From assembly GCA_013365325.1 (NCBI GenBank), contig JABVXV010000019.1:62001-126000 (forward strand): DNA of 64,000 nt. The letters are read 5' to 3'. Source of the DNA: Dipetalonema caudispina (Eukaryota > Nematoda > Chromadorea > Rhabditida > Onchocercidae). The notes under the pieces are model-generated. The model worked only from the letters and a program-made list of their open reading frames with translations. It searched no databases and had not been told where the DNA came from. The position numbers and the translations under genes were made by a program. The stretch's first letter is position 1, and every line of letters begins with the position of its first letter. Shown in pieces: positions 51,589 through 64,000 of the stretch.

Positions 51589-54420
51589 CGATTAATTATT
51601 TTGTATCTTTTAACTCCTCTTGAAACATTCTTCAATTTATAAAATATTACACATATACATTTAATATAAAGGTTGGCATTTGAATTTGAACGGATGATTT
51701 GATGACTTTCCAGGCAGTTCTTTAATTTTTGAAGAGTACTTGCATACTGAAAACATGTCCTCGAAGTGTAACAAAAAAAAAAAGACAGTTAATAACGAAA
51801 GTCTATATGTTCCTGAATATTTCCACCCACAGCAATCGATTTCTTTACTTTTCATTATTCAGTACATCTAACGAAAAAAATGGTCAACTTTGAAATTTTT
51901 CAGGCATTCAATTTTAAAGCAATCCGAAGAAATCAGAAAACAACACTGTTTGCATTTTATTCTGTGACCAAATCTCAGAGAATTATTGAAAAAATCAGGA
52001 ATCACAGGTATTTTTTAGCAGTTGACTCGTTGCGTATTGCATGATACATGATATTATACTGCACTGCTAATGCTTCATATTTAATGTTTATTTTCGATCT
52101 GAAAAACTTAGTTTCATTTCACAAATAATACCATTTCATTGTTGCACAATGTGTGTGCTTATCAGCGCAACAAATAGAGAACTTTGGGAAATAATAGCTT
52201 ATCCCGTCATCCTATCTCGATTAACTGTGCATCGTTGTGTATGACTTTGAAACTTTCAAATTTTTAAAAAAAATTTCTTACCTTTAGGGCATGTGATAAC
52301 CTCTATAACATTATTTTATCCTTATGATAAGAAGGACCACTTTAATTTGCTTTTCTTTTGGTTTGTGCACACAATTCTTAAATTTTACGTTAAGCTTTTC
52401 TGTGAAGAAAGATCATTGTGGAATAATAGATACTGTGAAGGAGGAGGACGAAGAAAAGTTGGGAAGAAAAAGGGAGTTGATTTCCATTTGTGTAAAAAAG
52501 TTGATTGTAAAGGAATTGGGTAGAGGTCAAGTTCATCCGAGATGAGAATTTTTTATTTTGCGGTAAGATAAAGTGCAAGTAAAGGGATTAACCATTTGAT
52601 CCTATTGCACCTCGTGAAGCAATCGCAAATGCAAATTTTTACAACAGATATATTCCCTTTGCATCTTTCAGTTTCTTTTTCCCACTTCACCTTGTTATTC
52701 TGAAATAAGAAGTAGAGTGAACTAATAAGAAATTATGGAATTAAAAAATAGGCCGTGCACTAATGGCCATAATTATGCTTCGAATGATCACAGGCAAGTT
52801 ATATGATCTTGCTATTTCTGCATTTGATAAGATAGTGAATCAGATCTCAATACTACATTCGGCTCTTTTAGTTTCAAACTTTTACTTCTGACATTCGTTT
52901 GCTTTACACGTACGTTACGGACTGTTGTTTTATTATCATTTCTGTGTTCCGATTTACTTGCACTCACGTGATAAAGCATCTCACCAGATTTTCACTCACT
53001 GTCTTAGTTATCAGATACATAACGTTTCGCTTTATAGTTACCTATTGGTTTTATCTTGAGGAAGTACGAAATGAGTAAGTTTAATTTGTAAGAAGAAATG
53101 CGAGAAAACATGATTTATGCCATTTTTTTTTTCTTTTTTTATTATATACGATAGTTTTAGGAAATGAAAACAGACGGGATCAATTAGTTTGCAGAAGGTT
53201 ATTTCAGGTTCACGTAAACTGGTGTCGCTTATATTAGAGTTTGAAAGGTCTTCTGATTGAAAAACATTTGATGGATACTACAGTAGTAGGCAGATTGTGC
53301 AGCTTCGGTTAAATCATTTCTGATGTGTGAGAGAGCAGAATTTTTTTCCAACGGACGTAAATTGACCTTTCCTTGGGCAGTCTAAATTAAATGACCACTC
53401 TCAAGAAAGGTTACTGATGAGAGATTAGGAATGAGCATTAGGAATTAAGGATTAGACGGATAGAGATCAGAAATAGTGAGTTGCAGAGAATTAAAAAGAG
53501 GAAGATATGAAGTCAGCTGTTTGTGGCAATCGTTCCATTTGGAATTTGTTTGCTCGGTCGTTCGAAGATGAAAAACCCAATTTATCGGATAGTTGGAATA
53601 GGAAAACGGAATATGAGAGAGGTTGAGTTACAGGGAGAGAGACAGAGATGATGGAATATTAAATTTAATGAGAGAAGTGAGAGGATGTTGAATTTGACCA
53701 GAGAGCTCGAGCTCTTTTAATAGTTGACCCTAACGAATGCTGAACAAATCCGCCTGCACTACCCTCTCAGCACAGTCAAATAAATGACCAACTGTCCGGT
53801 TTCTTCACTTGTTTTTTTCGAGAGGGACTGAAAATTTAAGGGGGTCATCATCCTCAAAAAAAAGACCTTTTTTCCTTCCCTATCATTTTCCAAATGTTTT
53901 ATGATTACACATTGCTTATGATACTGATAATTTGAATACAATTCTAGTCTGTCTTTTCTCGAACTTCTTTTTTTCCTAATGATTCTCGTAAAGAAGCACT
54001 GTTTCGATGATGACCTTTCCTCCTACATTATGGAAACGCCTCCTATTATGTTGCCTCAATATTTTGAAATGATAATAATTTGGCACTTTAGTGATTTGGT
54101 GGTTCTACATAGCTAGACCAGAACTAATAAATCATACAGATCAGAAACAGTAGAGTTTTCTTACAGAAATATGCCTAATGAAACGGTACCACTAAAGAAT
54201 AGGAATAAAATGTTGAACTTTAAAGATACCCTCTAACTTTCTTTCAGCAATTTCGAAAGGTTCAGAAGAAATTTTTCGCTATAATAAATTTTAGTTGTGA
54301 GCGTAAAAAGATGGAAAAAGGCATGTAATACAATCAAAAAATGCCCTTGGATTGTTTGATTTTTTGTGATTTATTCATTTTGAGGGGTGCAGAAGGCGAT
54401 CTGTGCCACTATTATTGCTA
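51589..54420. other. Gene-poor stretch
   Basis: I support no gene. A 67-codon plus-strand frame at about 52,870-53,076 lies between CTCTTTTAG and GA|GTAAGT and is hydrophobic (FIIISVFRFTCTHVIKHLTR). It may be a membrane-protein exon or compositional chance. Confidence 0.35.
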
Positions 54421-54427
54421 CTGGTCT

Positions 54428-54444
54428 GAAGCGAAGCGAAGCGA
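54428..54444. repeat. Short GAAGC tandem repeat
   Basis: Three GAAGC units lie beside GC-rich palindromes; TCGGAGCTCCGA is perfect over 12 bases. Confidence 0.8.
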
Positions 54445-54671
54445 TGTTGGGAAAAAGTAGCTGTCGGAGCTCCGAGCTCTGACACCTACAATTTGCTGGC
54501 TAGCTGAATTTTTTTTTTTTTTTTCGGCGTAAAAAGCGAGTTTTCAAAAATGGATTTTTTGTCCGGACGAGGGAAGGATTTTTTCACTATACACGTAATA
54601 ATCCTTCAATTCTTAAGCTATTCTTTCAAACGTGGAACAAAGAGTGAAAAAGGATGGAGTTGTAGAGGTAG

Positions 54672-54950
54672 GCCGTTGAAGACGGAGTTCGGAGCTATAA
54701 TGGGAATGAAGCTGACGACTACTGCAAGGAGGAAAAAAAGAGAAGGGACGAGTGCGCATTCTTCTGTACCCATATTAAACGATTTTTTGTAGCGAATTGC
54801 TCTCCATCCATCCATATGTGCCTATCGTTTTTGCTTGGCGTCGAATTATGTGTAACTGCCGCTGCTGCCGTTTTTACTCAACAAAAATTTTTGGAATTTT
54901 TTTCCGGGCTCACATGGGGCAATGTGGCTTCACAGTGCAATAGTTTCTAA
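54672..54950 (+). CDS. Cys-containing open frame, 92 codons, no good start
   Basis: The frame runs from a TAG at 54,669 to TAA at 54,950. It reads DGVRSYNGNEADDYCKEEKK, then DECAFFCTHIKRFFVANC and a hydrophobic stretch ending QCNSF. The cysteine spacing is C-x8-C-x3-C-x8-C. The TAG could be part of an acceptor. Two other frames (54,550-54,792 plus and 54,618-54,815 minus) are also open, partly because the DNA is GC-richer. I cannot choose among them, and a promoter or 5' UTR is also possible. Confidence 0.22.
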   Translation, partial: AVEDGVRSYNGNEADDYCKEEKKRRDECAFFCTHIKRFFVANCSPSIHMCLSFLLGVELCVTAAAAVFTQQKFLEFFSGLTWGNVASQCNSF

Positions 54951-57853
54951 CATCTCAAAGAAATGATGATTGGTTTCCTGTGAAAACTGTCAGCTAATGA
55001 ATTTACATTTTCATTCGCCATAAGCACTGTTAAACTTTCTGATCTTCATCACATTTGAAAATAACCGCTTTCAAATTGTCTAGGATACAGCATGAAATGA
55101 CATCTTTCCATCTAAAAGTTTTTTGAAAAAATTATATGAATCAATGTTCGAGTTACGTAAGCACCTTAACCCTGAAGCCATACTGTCCTCGTATATGGAT
55201 CACCATTGATCATACAAACATTTGAAAATAACAACAGCGTTTTACTTACTTTAATTCCAAAAATTCGTGTTATGCGTAGAAGACTTATGGATTATTTGAA
55301 AATTTTTTTGAAGTGGAATCATTCTGCCCTGCTAACATTTTAAAATATCTTTCTGAAAGCTTTGAAAAAGTTAAATTTTAATGGAACAAACGTAACACTT
55401 CAAGAGCCTCCGTCACATTCGTCATATACTTTTCAATTAAGTAAGACACGTCAATCATTTTTGAGAACAAAATTTCTGAAACATTTCCTTAACGAACATA
55501 GATAATAGTGGGCGATGGTGAATTGTGCTGAAAGATATAAAACAATAATAAATCATTGTTTTTTAAGTAAGTAATTTTTTAGGGCCATTAAGGAACAGTA
55601 GGCTTGCTTAGTTTTTTTTTTCCATTTTCCATAGATCATACATTGTATAAATCTCCTTATAATTTTCTTCATTTCCGAAAAGAAATTCCGTTTTTTAAAT
55701 TCAAAGAACATGTGATCTTCGTATCTTCTCTAAGCTTCAAATTGTAATTTTGAAATTCATCAAAATTTTCTTTTGTGTGTTGCTGTGTTTTTAATCCCTT
55801 TTTTCTTTTGATTTTGGTTTAAGATAAACTTAAAAACTTCAGAAATTAATTTTTCTGCTGAAAATTTCTAAAGAATCTTAAAGAACACAATAGCAGTTAG
55901 GATTTGCAACTACCCATCACAAATTTTGCTCAGTCCACTGTCACTAATACTTGATCTTATTTCGTACAGTTTTAGTTGATGGTAAATAATTGTGCTTGAA
56001 ATTAGCGTGAAGACTTGAATTAAGATTGAAGATTTGAAGATCTGCAACAGTTTAATGAAATTTTTTGCAACAATTTCTTTACTTTAGTTAGCAAGAAATC
56101 GTTTAAAACGAAGTAAAATTTCAATGATTCTTCCTATTACTTAAGCTGAAGGTCAGCAAAAATACAAATTATATGATTAATTTGTTGAAATACTGTAAAA
56201 TTGAAAGGAACTAAGTTGAGAGAAGATACCATAACCAACCGTATATACTAACTTAACGCTTCTAAGGAAATACATTGAAAATAATTGGAAGTTATTAACA
56301 AGTAAAACTTAAAACACTCTGACTCATCCTAAGAAGTTATAATATGGAAGGTTGGATGCTTTGAACACACACAACGAACCAAAAGTCATTTATTTAAATA
56401 AAGAATGTAAGGCGAAATTTTTGTGGACACGAAATCAGCGAATTGAACATTGCAAAAAATGTTACTAGAAATATGGACTTGATGAGTTATAATATTTCAG
56501 TGTTTTGTGAATAAAAATATTGAGACGAAAGAAAAATCTTTTTTCATCGGAACGATCTCATTTGACTGTCTTCAGCTTTATGATGCTATTATCACTCATT
56601 TTGAATTGTAAACTAATCAACACTTTCTACTTTTTCAAATGTAAGCCCTCTTCTAACTTCAATTATAATTCCGAAAAATAAAATTCATAAAAATTCAAAT
56701 GATGCGTCTCTATCAAAGTGATTAGAGCTGATTGTGCAAAACTTCCTTACTTGACATATTCTTATACTTTTAAAAATTTTTGCATATTCAAGTATTAAGC
56801 AGTTGATTACTTTATCATATCTTTCTTCGGTATGACAGATAACAGATAATGACAGGTATTTTTTGTCTTAACTCATTAAAAGTTACAACGAACAGTTTGA
56901 CCTACAGATTAAACTTTATGGAATTTAAAGCTTTGGCCTGATCACTAGTTCCTAATATTTTTTTTCTTATATATTGATATTCACTTACAACTTCTCGATA
57001 GATTACATTTGAAGCACCGAAAATATAAATTTCAAGAAATTTCAATATTGCTAAATTGTGAAAGTTATTCTTTATTGGTTTAAATATGAGGATTCTTTCT
57101 TAGGTCCTCTTCTAATTTTATGCCAACACTCTTTGATCAATGCAGCGATAATTAATCTAATTGAAAATGTCAATCCTTTCGTTTTATTCAGATCCTTTTT
57201 TGATAATCTTATTGTGTTTTTTTTATAAACATTAAGCATTAGGATGATTTTTTTTCAGGAAACTTCCTAATTTCAATTTTAAGATTCTTATTAGTTTTAG
57301 TAGCAAAGTTTCTGTTTTGAAATCTAAAACTGATTTAGCGAATGGAGAAGTATTACCACAATGAATGATGTGCTCGTGATTTCTGATACTCTTAAAACTT
57401 CAATTTACGAAGTCATAGATGCGTTAGCAACGGTTAACTATGTTAGCGGTTGTCGTAAATCTCAACTATTTATACTACTTTTTTTTTCTTAATCAACTTT
57501 ATAATATGCTTCAAAAAAAAGGTAACGGAAACGGAATGTCTAAAAACAGATCATTTTAACATTTAAGACGGCCTTCGAAAACTTGTTGCCATAAAATTTT
57601 AAGTTAGATCAGATAACTTCCTATCATTTCCTTCCTTTTAAAGCTCTCTCTATTCACCACTCCTATTTCCTAAGCATAAAACTAATGCTACTCATGCTAT
57701 ATCTCATCAAAAAAGTTCAAAAATTTTTTCCACCGAATTTAAAATCAGAAACGATCCGGTGGTGAATTTCTGCCAGTGCCAGGCGCCATCATCACCATTC
57801 CCTATTTCTTTATCCCATTGTCGCTTCTGCTCCATACGTACTGGTTTCTTTTC

Positions 57854-57986
57854 AAAAAAAAAAAAAAAAAAAAAAATGAAAAAAAAATGCATTGCTCTCA
57901 AAAATTTCATCCTTTTTTTTTGTATTTTGGAACGAATGAAACACAGACAGACAGACAGACATGCACACACACACATATATATATAT
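57854..57986. repeat. Poly-A run and compound (CAGA)n-(CA)n-(TA)n microsatellite
   Basis: A 23-base A run (57,854-57,876) is followed by a compound microsatellite at 57,941-57,986. Confidence 0.9.
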
Positions 57987-59231
57987 GCAGTCATACATAC
58001 ATAAACATATGTGTATTTGGGAGAGATTGAAATACATGCAAAGAGAGTGAATGAATTTTGTTGTAACTTTTGTGAATTTTTAATTCTCCTTTTTTTTCTA
58101 TCTTAATTTAAGTAAATATTTGATATAAGATTATCAATACAGAATGCTTCCTTCAGATAATATCATATCATTAAAGGATATATCACAAGCATACATTAGC
58201 ACAATCGTTAACCCATTCTGTTACATCGTTTATGTAAACATCGTTCAATTTTTCTTATTCATTGTCGCTAACAGAAGTTTCGAAAAGTTCATTTCAATTA
58301 CGATCTTAAACTCTTATCTGTTATCTGATCTATTAATAATATATATGTTTCACAAGTGAGAGCAAACAAAGATGTTCCCAAGCAAAAAAAAAAAAAAGAA
58401 ACCCTTAATTGATAGGTAGAGAATTATTTATTTGCTCAAAATTACCTTAAATAGTTGTGATATGTATGTGTTATTATTTCTAAAATGGATATTTTAGAAA
58501 TCTTTGTTAAATAAATGTAAATTGAATTTGAATAAAGCAATCAAGATATTTCACAATTTTTGTTTAGCTAACAGATTTGATTTGATATTTTGTGGCTACG
58601 ATTGGTATCAAACCTAATGATCTATTGATAAATTTGTATCCCATTAGATTAAAAATCTACGCGCAGGACATTTTCATATAAAAATTAAATACGATTAAAA
58701 AAAATCTTGGGTTTATTGTGTTTCTTTTTACATTTTCTATCTAAAACACTAACAATTTATGCGGGTATGTCGATATCAACAAATTATCTTTCGATATATG
58801 TCCCATTGGAAATGCGATGAAGTCTATTTGTTGATAGTAATTAGTTTAATCATCAGCTGATTTGCTACTTTTTACAGCTAAGTTGTATTCAGCTTCCAAA
58901 GTTGTTTTGAAAAAAAAAAAAAAAGTAATAATAATTGGCATGAAACCATTTGATAATCATTGCTCAACACAACAGTATTTCGGCATTCACAACTTTTTTT
59001 TTATTTCAATTTGATAAACATCTAAAAATTTTTTGTTGAATACATACTGACACTTATTAAGAAAAAATATCTCTACGGACCATAAATACCTTTTTCGACT
59101 TGTTGTGTTAATGACAATTGATTTGCTTAATAATGTATTGTGCGGTAAAATTTGGAACAAATCCTTTCTGATATACTTCCTACCTATTGATAAAATTAAC
59201 AACTAAATTTTCATCAAAATTATTTGGGTGG

Positions 59232-59254
59232 TTTTTTTTTTTTTTTTTTTTTTT
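59232..59254. repeat. Poly-T run (23 nt)
   Basis: A homopolymer tract in non-coding DNA. Confidence 0.9.
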
Positions 59255-60387
59255 GATTCTGAATATTTTGTGTTCATATGTTGTCCTTTTGTCCTGGCTC
59301 TAATTCCCAAAAATTTTCAGTGTTTTTGAAAATTTTTAAAATATCATTAATCATATCTACAAATATTCTATTCGTTAATGAAATTTTACAGCTCGGATGA
59401 TTCCGCTAATTTGATAATAATTTCTTATAGAGCTTCAATAACTTTCATCCGTTGAAAAGTTTTAATTCTCCGTTTAGGTCTTTATGACATCGAATTATTT
59501 GAAATATCCTTCTAAGAAGAAAATCTTCAGATATTGTATCACTTTTGCTCCAGTTCTGCATTTCTTTTTTTTTTTTTTTTGTTTTGTTATAATTGTTACC
59601 TTTCTTCCACCATACCTTTGTAATTTTCCGTCGATAACAAAAATGGTGCTAATGTTTATTCAGTTTTTTAATGAAGTTAGTGCAGTAAAAACGTCAAAAT
59701 TTGTAATGTGCATCCTTGAAATGTTTTACTTTTATGTTGTATTTTACAATAACAAATGTACCGGTTTCTGCTTTCTAAGTAATGTTTGTGCAGCTGTTTC
59801 AGCTTTTATCACTTCTTTTTCGATTAATTTTGATGTGTTTTCGTAATAAGAATCTTTTGCTTGTTTTACTTACCATTTTAGCTTTTCTTTGTTACCTAAC
59901 GATTACTTATTTATTAAATCTAACCTCACATAAAAACTTCTCTTATAAGTGATATTAAATTTAATTGAAGATCTCAGTTATAAAAAATGATCAAGTAATG
60001 ATACCTATATCAGATTTGAAACTTTTGCTTTTTTCTTAAGCAATGTAACAGAACTAAAATTCTGTCGTCTAATATTTAGTAGTTAATCGTCTTCGATATC
60101 GATCTTTCAATTTCTTATGCGATAATTGAGTTCACGTATAGTGAGCTATCCGGATTACTTGATTCTCACGAGAAATAATCTATAAATTTCAAATAGAATT
60201 TTCTTGAAGGATTTGGAGCTAATCTATCATTATAGCAAAAGCCTAGCGATGTTAAATGAGTATAACGTATTGTTTTTCTCTCTACTAAAGTGCTATTTTC
60301 CCAGGTCGATTAATAAATAATTAAATTTAGTACGACTTATAAAATTCATTTTAATCATTGTAAAATTAGCTGCATTTTTAAACATCG

Positions 60388-60652
60388 TCACTTCTCTTTT
60401 GATTTATCGCAAGTTATACGATGCATTTCATCTGAATTAATTAATTTTGCAAAGAAATTGGTATTTTTTGTCTTTTCGTTCCGCACCAGAAAATTTATGA
60501 ACTTTTCGTGATGTAAAGGTGCGCTGATTGATGGCGTACTGGTGAGTTTTGAGATATTGGCCAGAATGGTAAACGGAGATAGATTGGCTTGCTTATCCAT
60601 CTGTTTGCCAAGTACAGCACTGATACTTCTATTCGGTGGCGTCAGGGTTGAC
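60388..60652 (-). CDS. Possible S/T/P-rich exon
   Basis: An 87-codon open frame follows an AAAAAG acceptor and ends TGA at 60,388. It reads STLTPPNRSISAVLGKQMDK, then QANLSPFTILANISKLTSTP and SISAPLHHEK. The upstream two thirds looks like a disordered linker of a larger protein; the last third is lysine-rich and may be intron, with a donor near CTG|GTGCGG. The plus strand is also open across it and has a CTG|GTGAGT donor, so strand is not certain. Confidence 0.25.
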
Positions 60653-63582
60653 CTTTTTAAATGAAATTTTCAAAAAATTTGTCCTTTATTTCTCATATCT
60701 TTTTTTATGTATATGTTTTGTTAAAGTGCAATGTAAGTGTAAAATTTTTGTTTTTTCCAGAACAATTTAGGAAGGAAGGAAGGAAAAAAACATATCTACT
60801 CTTTCCTTATCTCTTTCTCTTTCTTTCTCTCTCTCTCAGATACTTCCTTTTTTACCCTTTTTTTTTGATAAATTACGACATTTTTCAAGAGAAGCATTTC
60901 TGTTTTTTCTTCATTGCTTCGAAACCATTTCAGATTTTTATAAACTTTTCCATCTTTTTCATTAAAAAAGAGCCGAACTAACGATGATGCACTTCAAAAA
61001 AGCCTCCGCTTTTGTTTAATTTACATCTTAATTTAAACACCACTCGCAGAAAGTCAGTATCAGCAACACACTGTCCCACCATAGAAACACATCTTTCCGG
61101 AGTCCATAATTCATTTTTCATTTCCTCCCTTTAATTTCAAAAAAATAACGAAGAAATTTATTTTTCAGCAACTTTTCACATCAGTTATTAAATAAAACAT
61201 ATTGGAATTAGTTAATATATACAAAGCAATAGGTCATGCTATCCTTATCATGTCATTATTCTGAACTGATAGTAACTTCTTCCATCTGATATTAATTGAG
61301 AATTTTGTCATAATTGAATCTTGCGCATTTATACTTGGTGATTGTCAAGAATGAAGTTTAACTTCTTGATAGGGAAGGATGAGTACAGTAACATGAAACT
61401 TAAATCTGCTATTTCACTACGTTTACATATGCGACTTTTTCACTTATTCCAACATCTGTTTCTTATTTTTAGTCGCTGGAGTGTACTTTAAAATATGTAA
61501 TACGATGAGGTAGACCAAATAATAATTAATATAAAATTGAAATAAATCAAAGAAATATCACTTGAAGACCTTATTTGAATGATTCATCAGCAAATTTAAT
61601 CAATGTATAAATGTAGTATTAAATTATTTGTTGTGTCTACAAATTTTTCATCATCGAACCATTGAATAAAAAGCACAGTGCAGACATATACTCACACTAT
61701 TATGATTATTACTCTTACTATTAAAGCTATTTAAATTGCAAATCCGAGTTAAATTATGGCTCAATGAGGTAAGTCTGATCAAGTTGTGTGTTTACATCAA
61801 TGTATCAGTTGTGATATAATATTGTTGCCTAACTGTTTAATTCTTCCAATTTTTATATTTTGCTTTTTAAAAATTGAAATCATTCTAGACCTTCTTTCTT
61901 ATCATTTTCATAGATTTATCTTTCAAACTTCTATTATCAAATAGTTTATAACTGAAGATGTGAATTGCTACCATTATTCTTGTTTAATTTGTATGACAAC
62001 GAATGGTACTGTATAAGAGGAAATATTTGTATGAGGTTAATAGACGATTGAGATAAACTTTTTTCAGGGAAATCGAGTAGGAAATGTTTTGTAATTTCCA
62101 AGCATAAATGTAGTTTTTCTGGTTTTTGAACTTTTAATAATCGAAACAGTAGAGAATAGAGACTTTTGTTGCTTACGTCTATAATCAAAAGTGAATCTAA
62201 TTTGTCGCAGTTTTTGCAAATAGCAATTAACAGATTTGCAAGGACTATTCGACGATTTGTATTATTATTTTTAACGAATAAATTGTTATTCAAAAGTCCT
62301 TGTAGTAAAATTAAACTATTTAAAAAATTAATTGCGGTTTTTGTTTGTAGTATGGGAAATTAAACTTTCGAAGTATTTTGCAACTAGAGTAATTAACTTA
62401 CTTGATCCTCTTCTACTCGTAAAGTTGTTTAGCATTGCTTCTACACTTAATTAAAGCATATAATTTATTTGCAAGATCAAATTCACTCACTAGGTTTTCG
62501 TTGTTTTGAATTTTTTGGATTAATTTAAAAGTTTAATAAATCTTTTTTTTGTGAAATGCAACAAAATGATCCAGTAACATTTAAATCTTTTTTTTTCAAA
62601 ATAATCCTAAAATTATTTTAAATCCCTCAAAGTGTCGGAAATAAAATTAAAATTTTAAAGGTTTAGCAAGAAAAATTTCCATCGTTGCTATAGGCAATTT
62701 CAAAGCCTTAAAGTCCTTAATTATCCTGTTTCACTCACTGGTCTTCCTCTCCCACCTCTGGCAACTTGGCTCAATCGTTTCCAACGTAATATTTTGTTCT
62801 TACTGTTATTTCCCTTGAGACTGAATTGGATAATGAAATTTTTCATTATTGATAATTGTTTGAAATTGCTAGCAGAAATTCAGAATAGCGACCTATTTCA
62901 AAATGAAATTTCAACTATTAACAGTGTTTTTGTTATCACTAATTTAACATATCTAATCCGTCTTTCTCTTTTAATTCTATTTGTTTTCTTGTCGTTTTTT
63001 CTACTTAGTGATATCCACCATCCAACTTTGCAAAAAGTAATTGTTACAGTGATTTTAGCAATATCTTGAGATTTAAAAATTAACTTGAAATAAATCCTAA
63101 GCAGTTGTGCTGAATACGATCGTAAAATTCTTATACAATTGTATCTAATCTGTTTCTGTTTCATTTAATTTTTGCTTAGAAATTAACAAATTTCAAACTT
63201 TTAATTAAATGTTTGGAGAAAAAAAATATTGCATGTTATAAATCCTTAGTGAGTGCAATAGACAATATACGAAATAGCGGTAAAAAGGGAAATCGTAAAA
63301 TGATATTTATTCATTGCCTTCTTTTTCTTAGCTCAAGTTTTTATTACTATACTATTAATTTTTTTTTTTTTTGTAAATGTATGCATGCAGCAAACAACTA
63401 AACATATTGAACTGTAATGGTGAACCAAACAATTTCACTATTCGTACACATTTGATGGTCAATGCCGCCGCGATAGAAAGAATAAGGGACGAGAAGAGTA
63501 GTGAAGTAGATGGAAGGAAGAGCGGGATGGCAGGGGACGGGAAGCTGTCTGTGGAAAAACATATGTTTTTTTTTTTTTTTTT
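60653..63582. other. Gene-poor stretch
   Basis: I see T-rich plus-strand frames and a 115-codon leucine-rich minus-strand frame at 61,946-62,293 that is probably chance. T runs occur near 63,360 and 63,566-63,584. Confidence 0.4.
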
Positions 63583-64000
63583 TTAAATGTTAAATGGGTT
63601 GTATATCGAATGGCTGTTGAATTTGAAACATTTTCTTGTCCAATAAGACCCTAGCGTGCTATTACTACCAATTGCTACTGTAGATGAAGAAGCTGAGTTC
63701 TTCTTTTGCCAAAGATGACCTTTGGTTTTGATTGGAATTATCAGAATTACTCGAATATTGATGTGATACCTTTAATGTTAATGAAGTGAAATTGCATTGA
63801 AAACAGACTTTCTTATTCTGTATTGATTATTAGCAGTAATTGTCGGACATTCTAGAAATGAACTTTATAGCCAAGACGGAATGATTGGTTTCTCTTGAAC
63901 TTCTCACTCAGAGCTTAATATCAAGTATTTTCAACTTACTGAATTCTTCTAGATGTGTACATTGCCACAGTAGGAAATCCCAGATGTATTTGCCAGTCGA
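63583..64000 (-). CDS. Possible last two exons of a minus-strand gene entering from the right
   Basis: Exon 64000-63940 ends at a good donor (TTCA|GTAAGT) and reads TGKYIWDFLLWQCTHLEEF in the frame that fits. Exon 63719-63583 follows CCAAAG and reads HLWQKKNSASSSTVAIGSNS, then TLGSYWTRKCFK, ending in TAA. The phases match (1 to 1). No family was recognised, and the acceptor is weak. Confidence 0.25.

Larger units (their letters stand above)
54951..60387. other. Gene-poor stretch
   Basis: AT-rich DNA with microsatellites and homopolymer runs; no exon with convincing sites on either strand. Confidence 0.45.

Noticed and set aside
57707..58037. Several overlapping frames on both strands
   Set aside because: They are translations of the poly-A run and the compound CAGA/CA/TA repeat.
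61946..62293. 115-codon leucine-rich minus-strand frame
   Set aside because: No splice sites or motif; a frame of this length is about what chance allows in a window of this size.
1..64000. tRNA genes, spliced-leader RNA genes and CRISPR arrays
   Set aside because: I saw no convincing tRNA B-box, no filarial spliced-leader core and no spaced direct repeats; a covariance-model search would be needed to exclude small RNAs.

Overview
The window is AT-rich (roughly 70% A+T by eye) eukaryotic DNA. It has many short introns with T-rich 3' ends and compact multi-exon genes on its left third. Splice acceptors a few bases upstream of start codons suggest spliced-leader trans-splicing. Together these point to a nematode. 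The base composition, intron style and protein style fit a filarial worm (Onchocercidae), but the species is an inference. I found no bacterial, viral or CRISPR features, and no convincing tRNA or rRNA genes.

Layout. At 1-2.1 kb, on the plus strand, there is the 3' part of a probable single-pass membrane protein gene. At 2,922-7,958, minus strand, lies a complete 17-exon gene. It is recognisable from its DENN-type segments as the nematode homologue of C9orf72 (C. elegans ALFA-1 family), 779 residues in my reconstruction. At 9,167-12,951, minus strand, lies a complete 9-exon gene for a cytosolic tyrosine phosphatase of 395 residues with an intact active site. At about 13,950-17,622, minus strand, a chain of 10-11 phase-compatible exons begins with a signal peptide, passes through a Cys/Pro-rich exon and ends in a Q-rich LxxLL-bearing exon. 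It may be one unusual gene or two neighbours. At 17,946-20,622, minus strand, there are the last four exons of an unrecognised gene.

From about 20.6 kb to the right end the sequence is gene-poor: long AT-rich stretches, microsatellites and homopolymer runs. I can only support small or tentative coding pieces there. They are a decayed coding-like tract at 24.1-25.5 kb, a first coding exon at 40.47 kb, a neat three-exon small gene at 46.85-47.58 kb, a possible first exon at 49.4 kb, an uninterrupted 128-codon frame at 51.2-51.6 kb, a Cys-containing frame at 54.7-54.95 kb, an S/T-rich exon at 60.4-60.65 kb and a possible exon pair at the right edge. A perfect 17-bp inverted repeat whose arms contain E2F-like sites lies at 48.6 kb.

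How the genes relate. The phosphatase and C9orf72 genes are tandem on the minus strand, but 1.2 kb of intergenic DNA separates them, so they do not look like a tight operon. I see no functional pathway linking the neighbours. All gene models are manual reconstructions. Exon lists were checked for phase, total length divisible by three and absence of internal stops, but not against transcripts.
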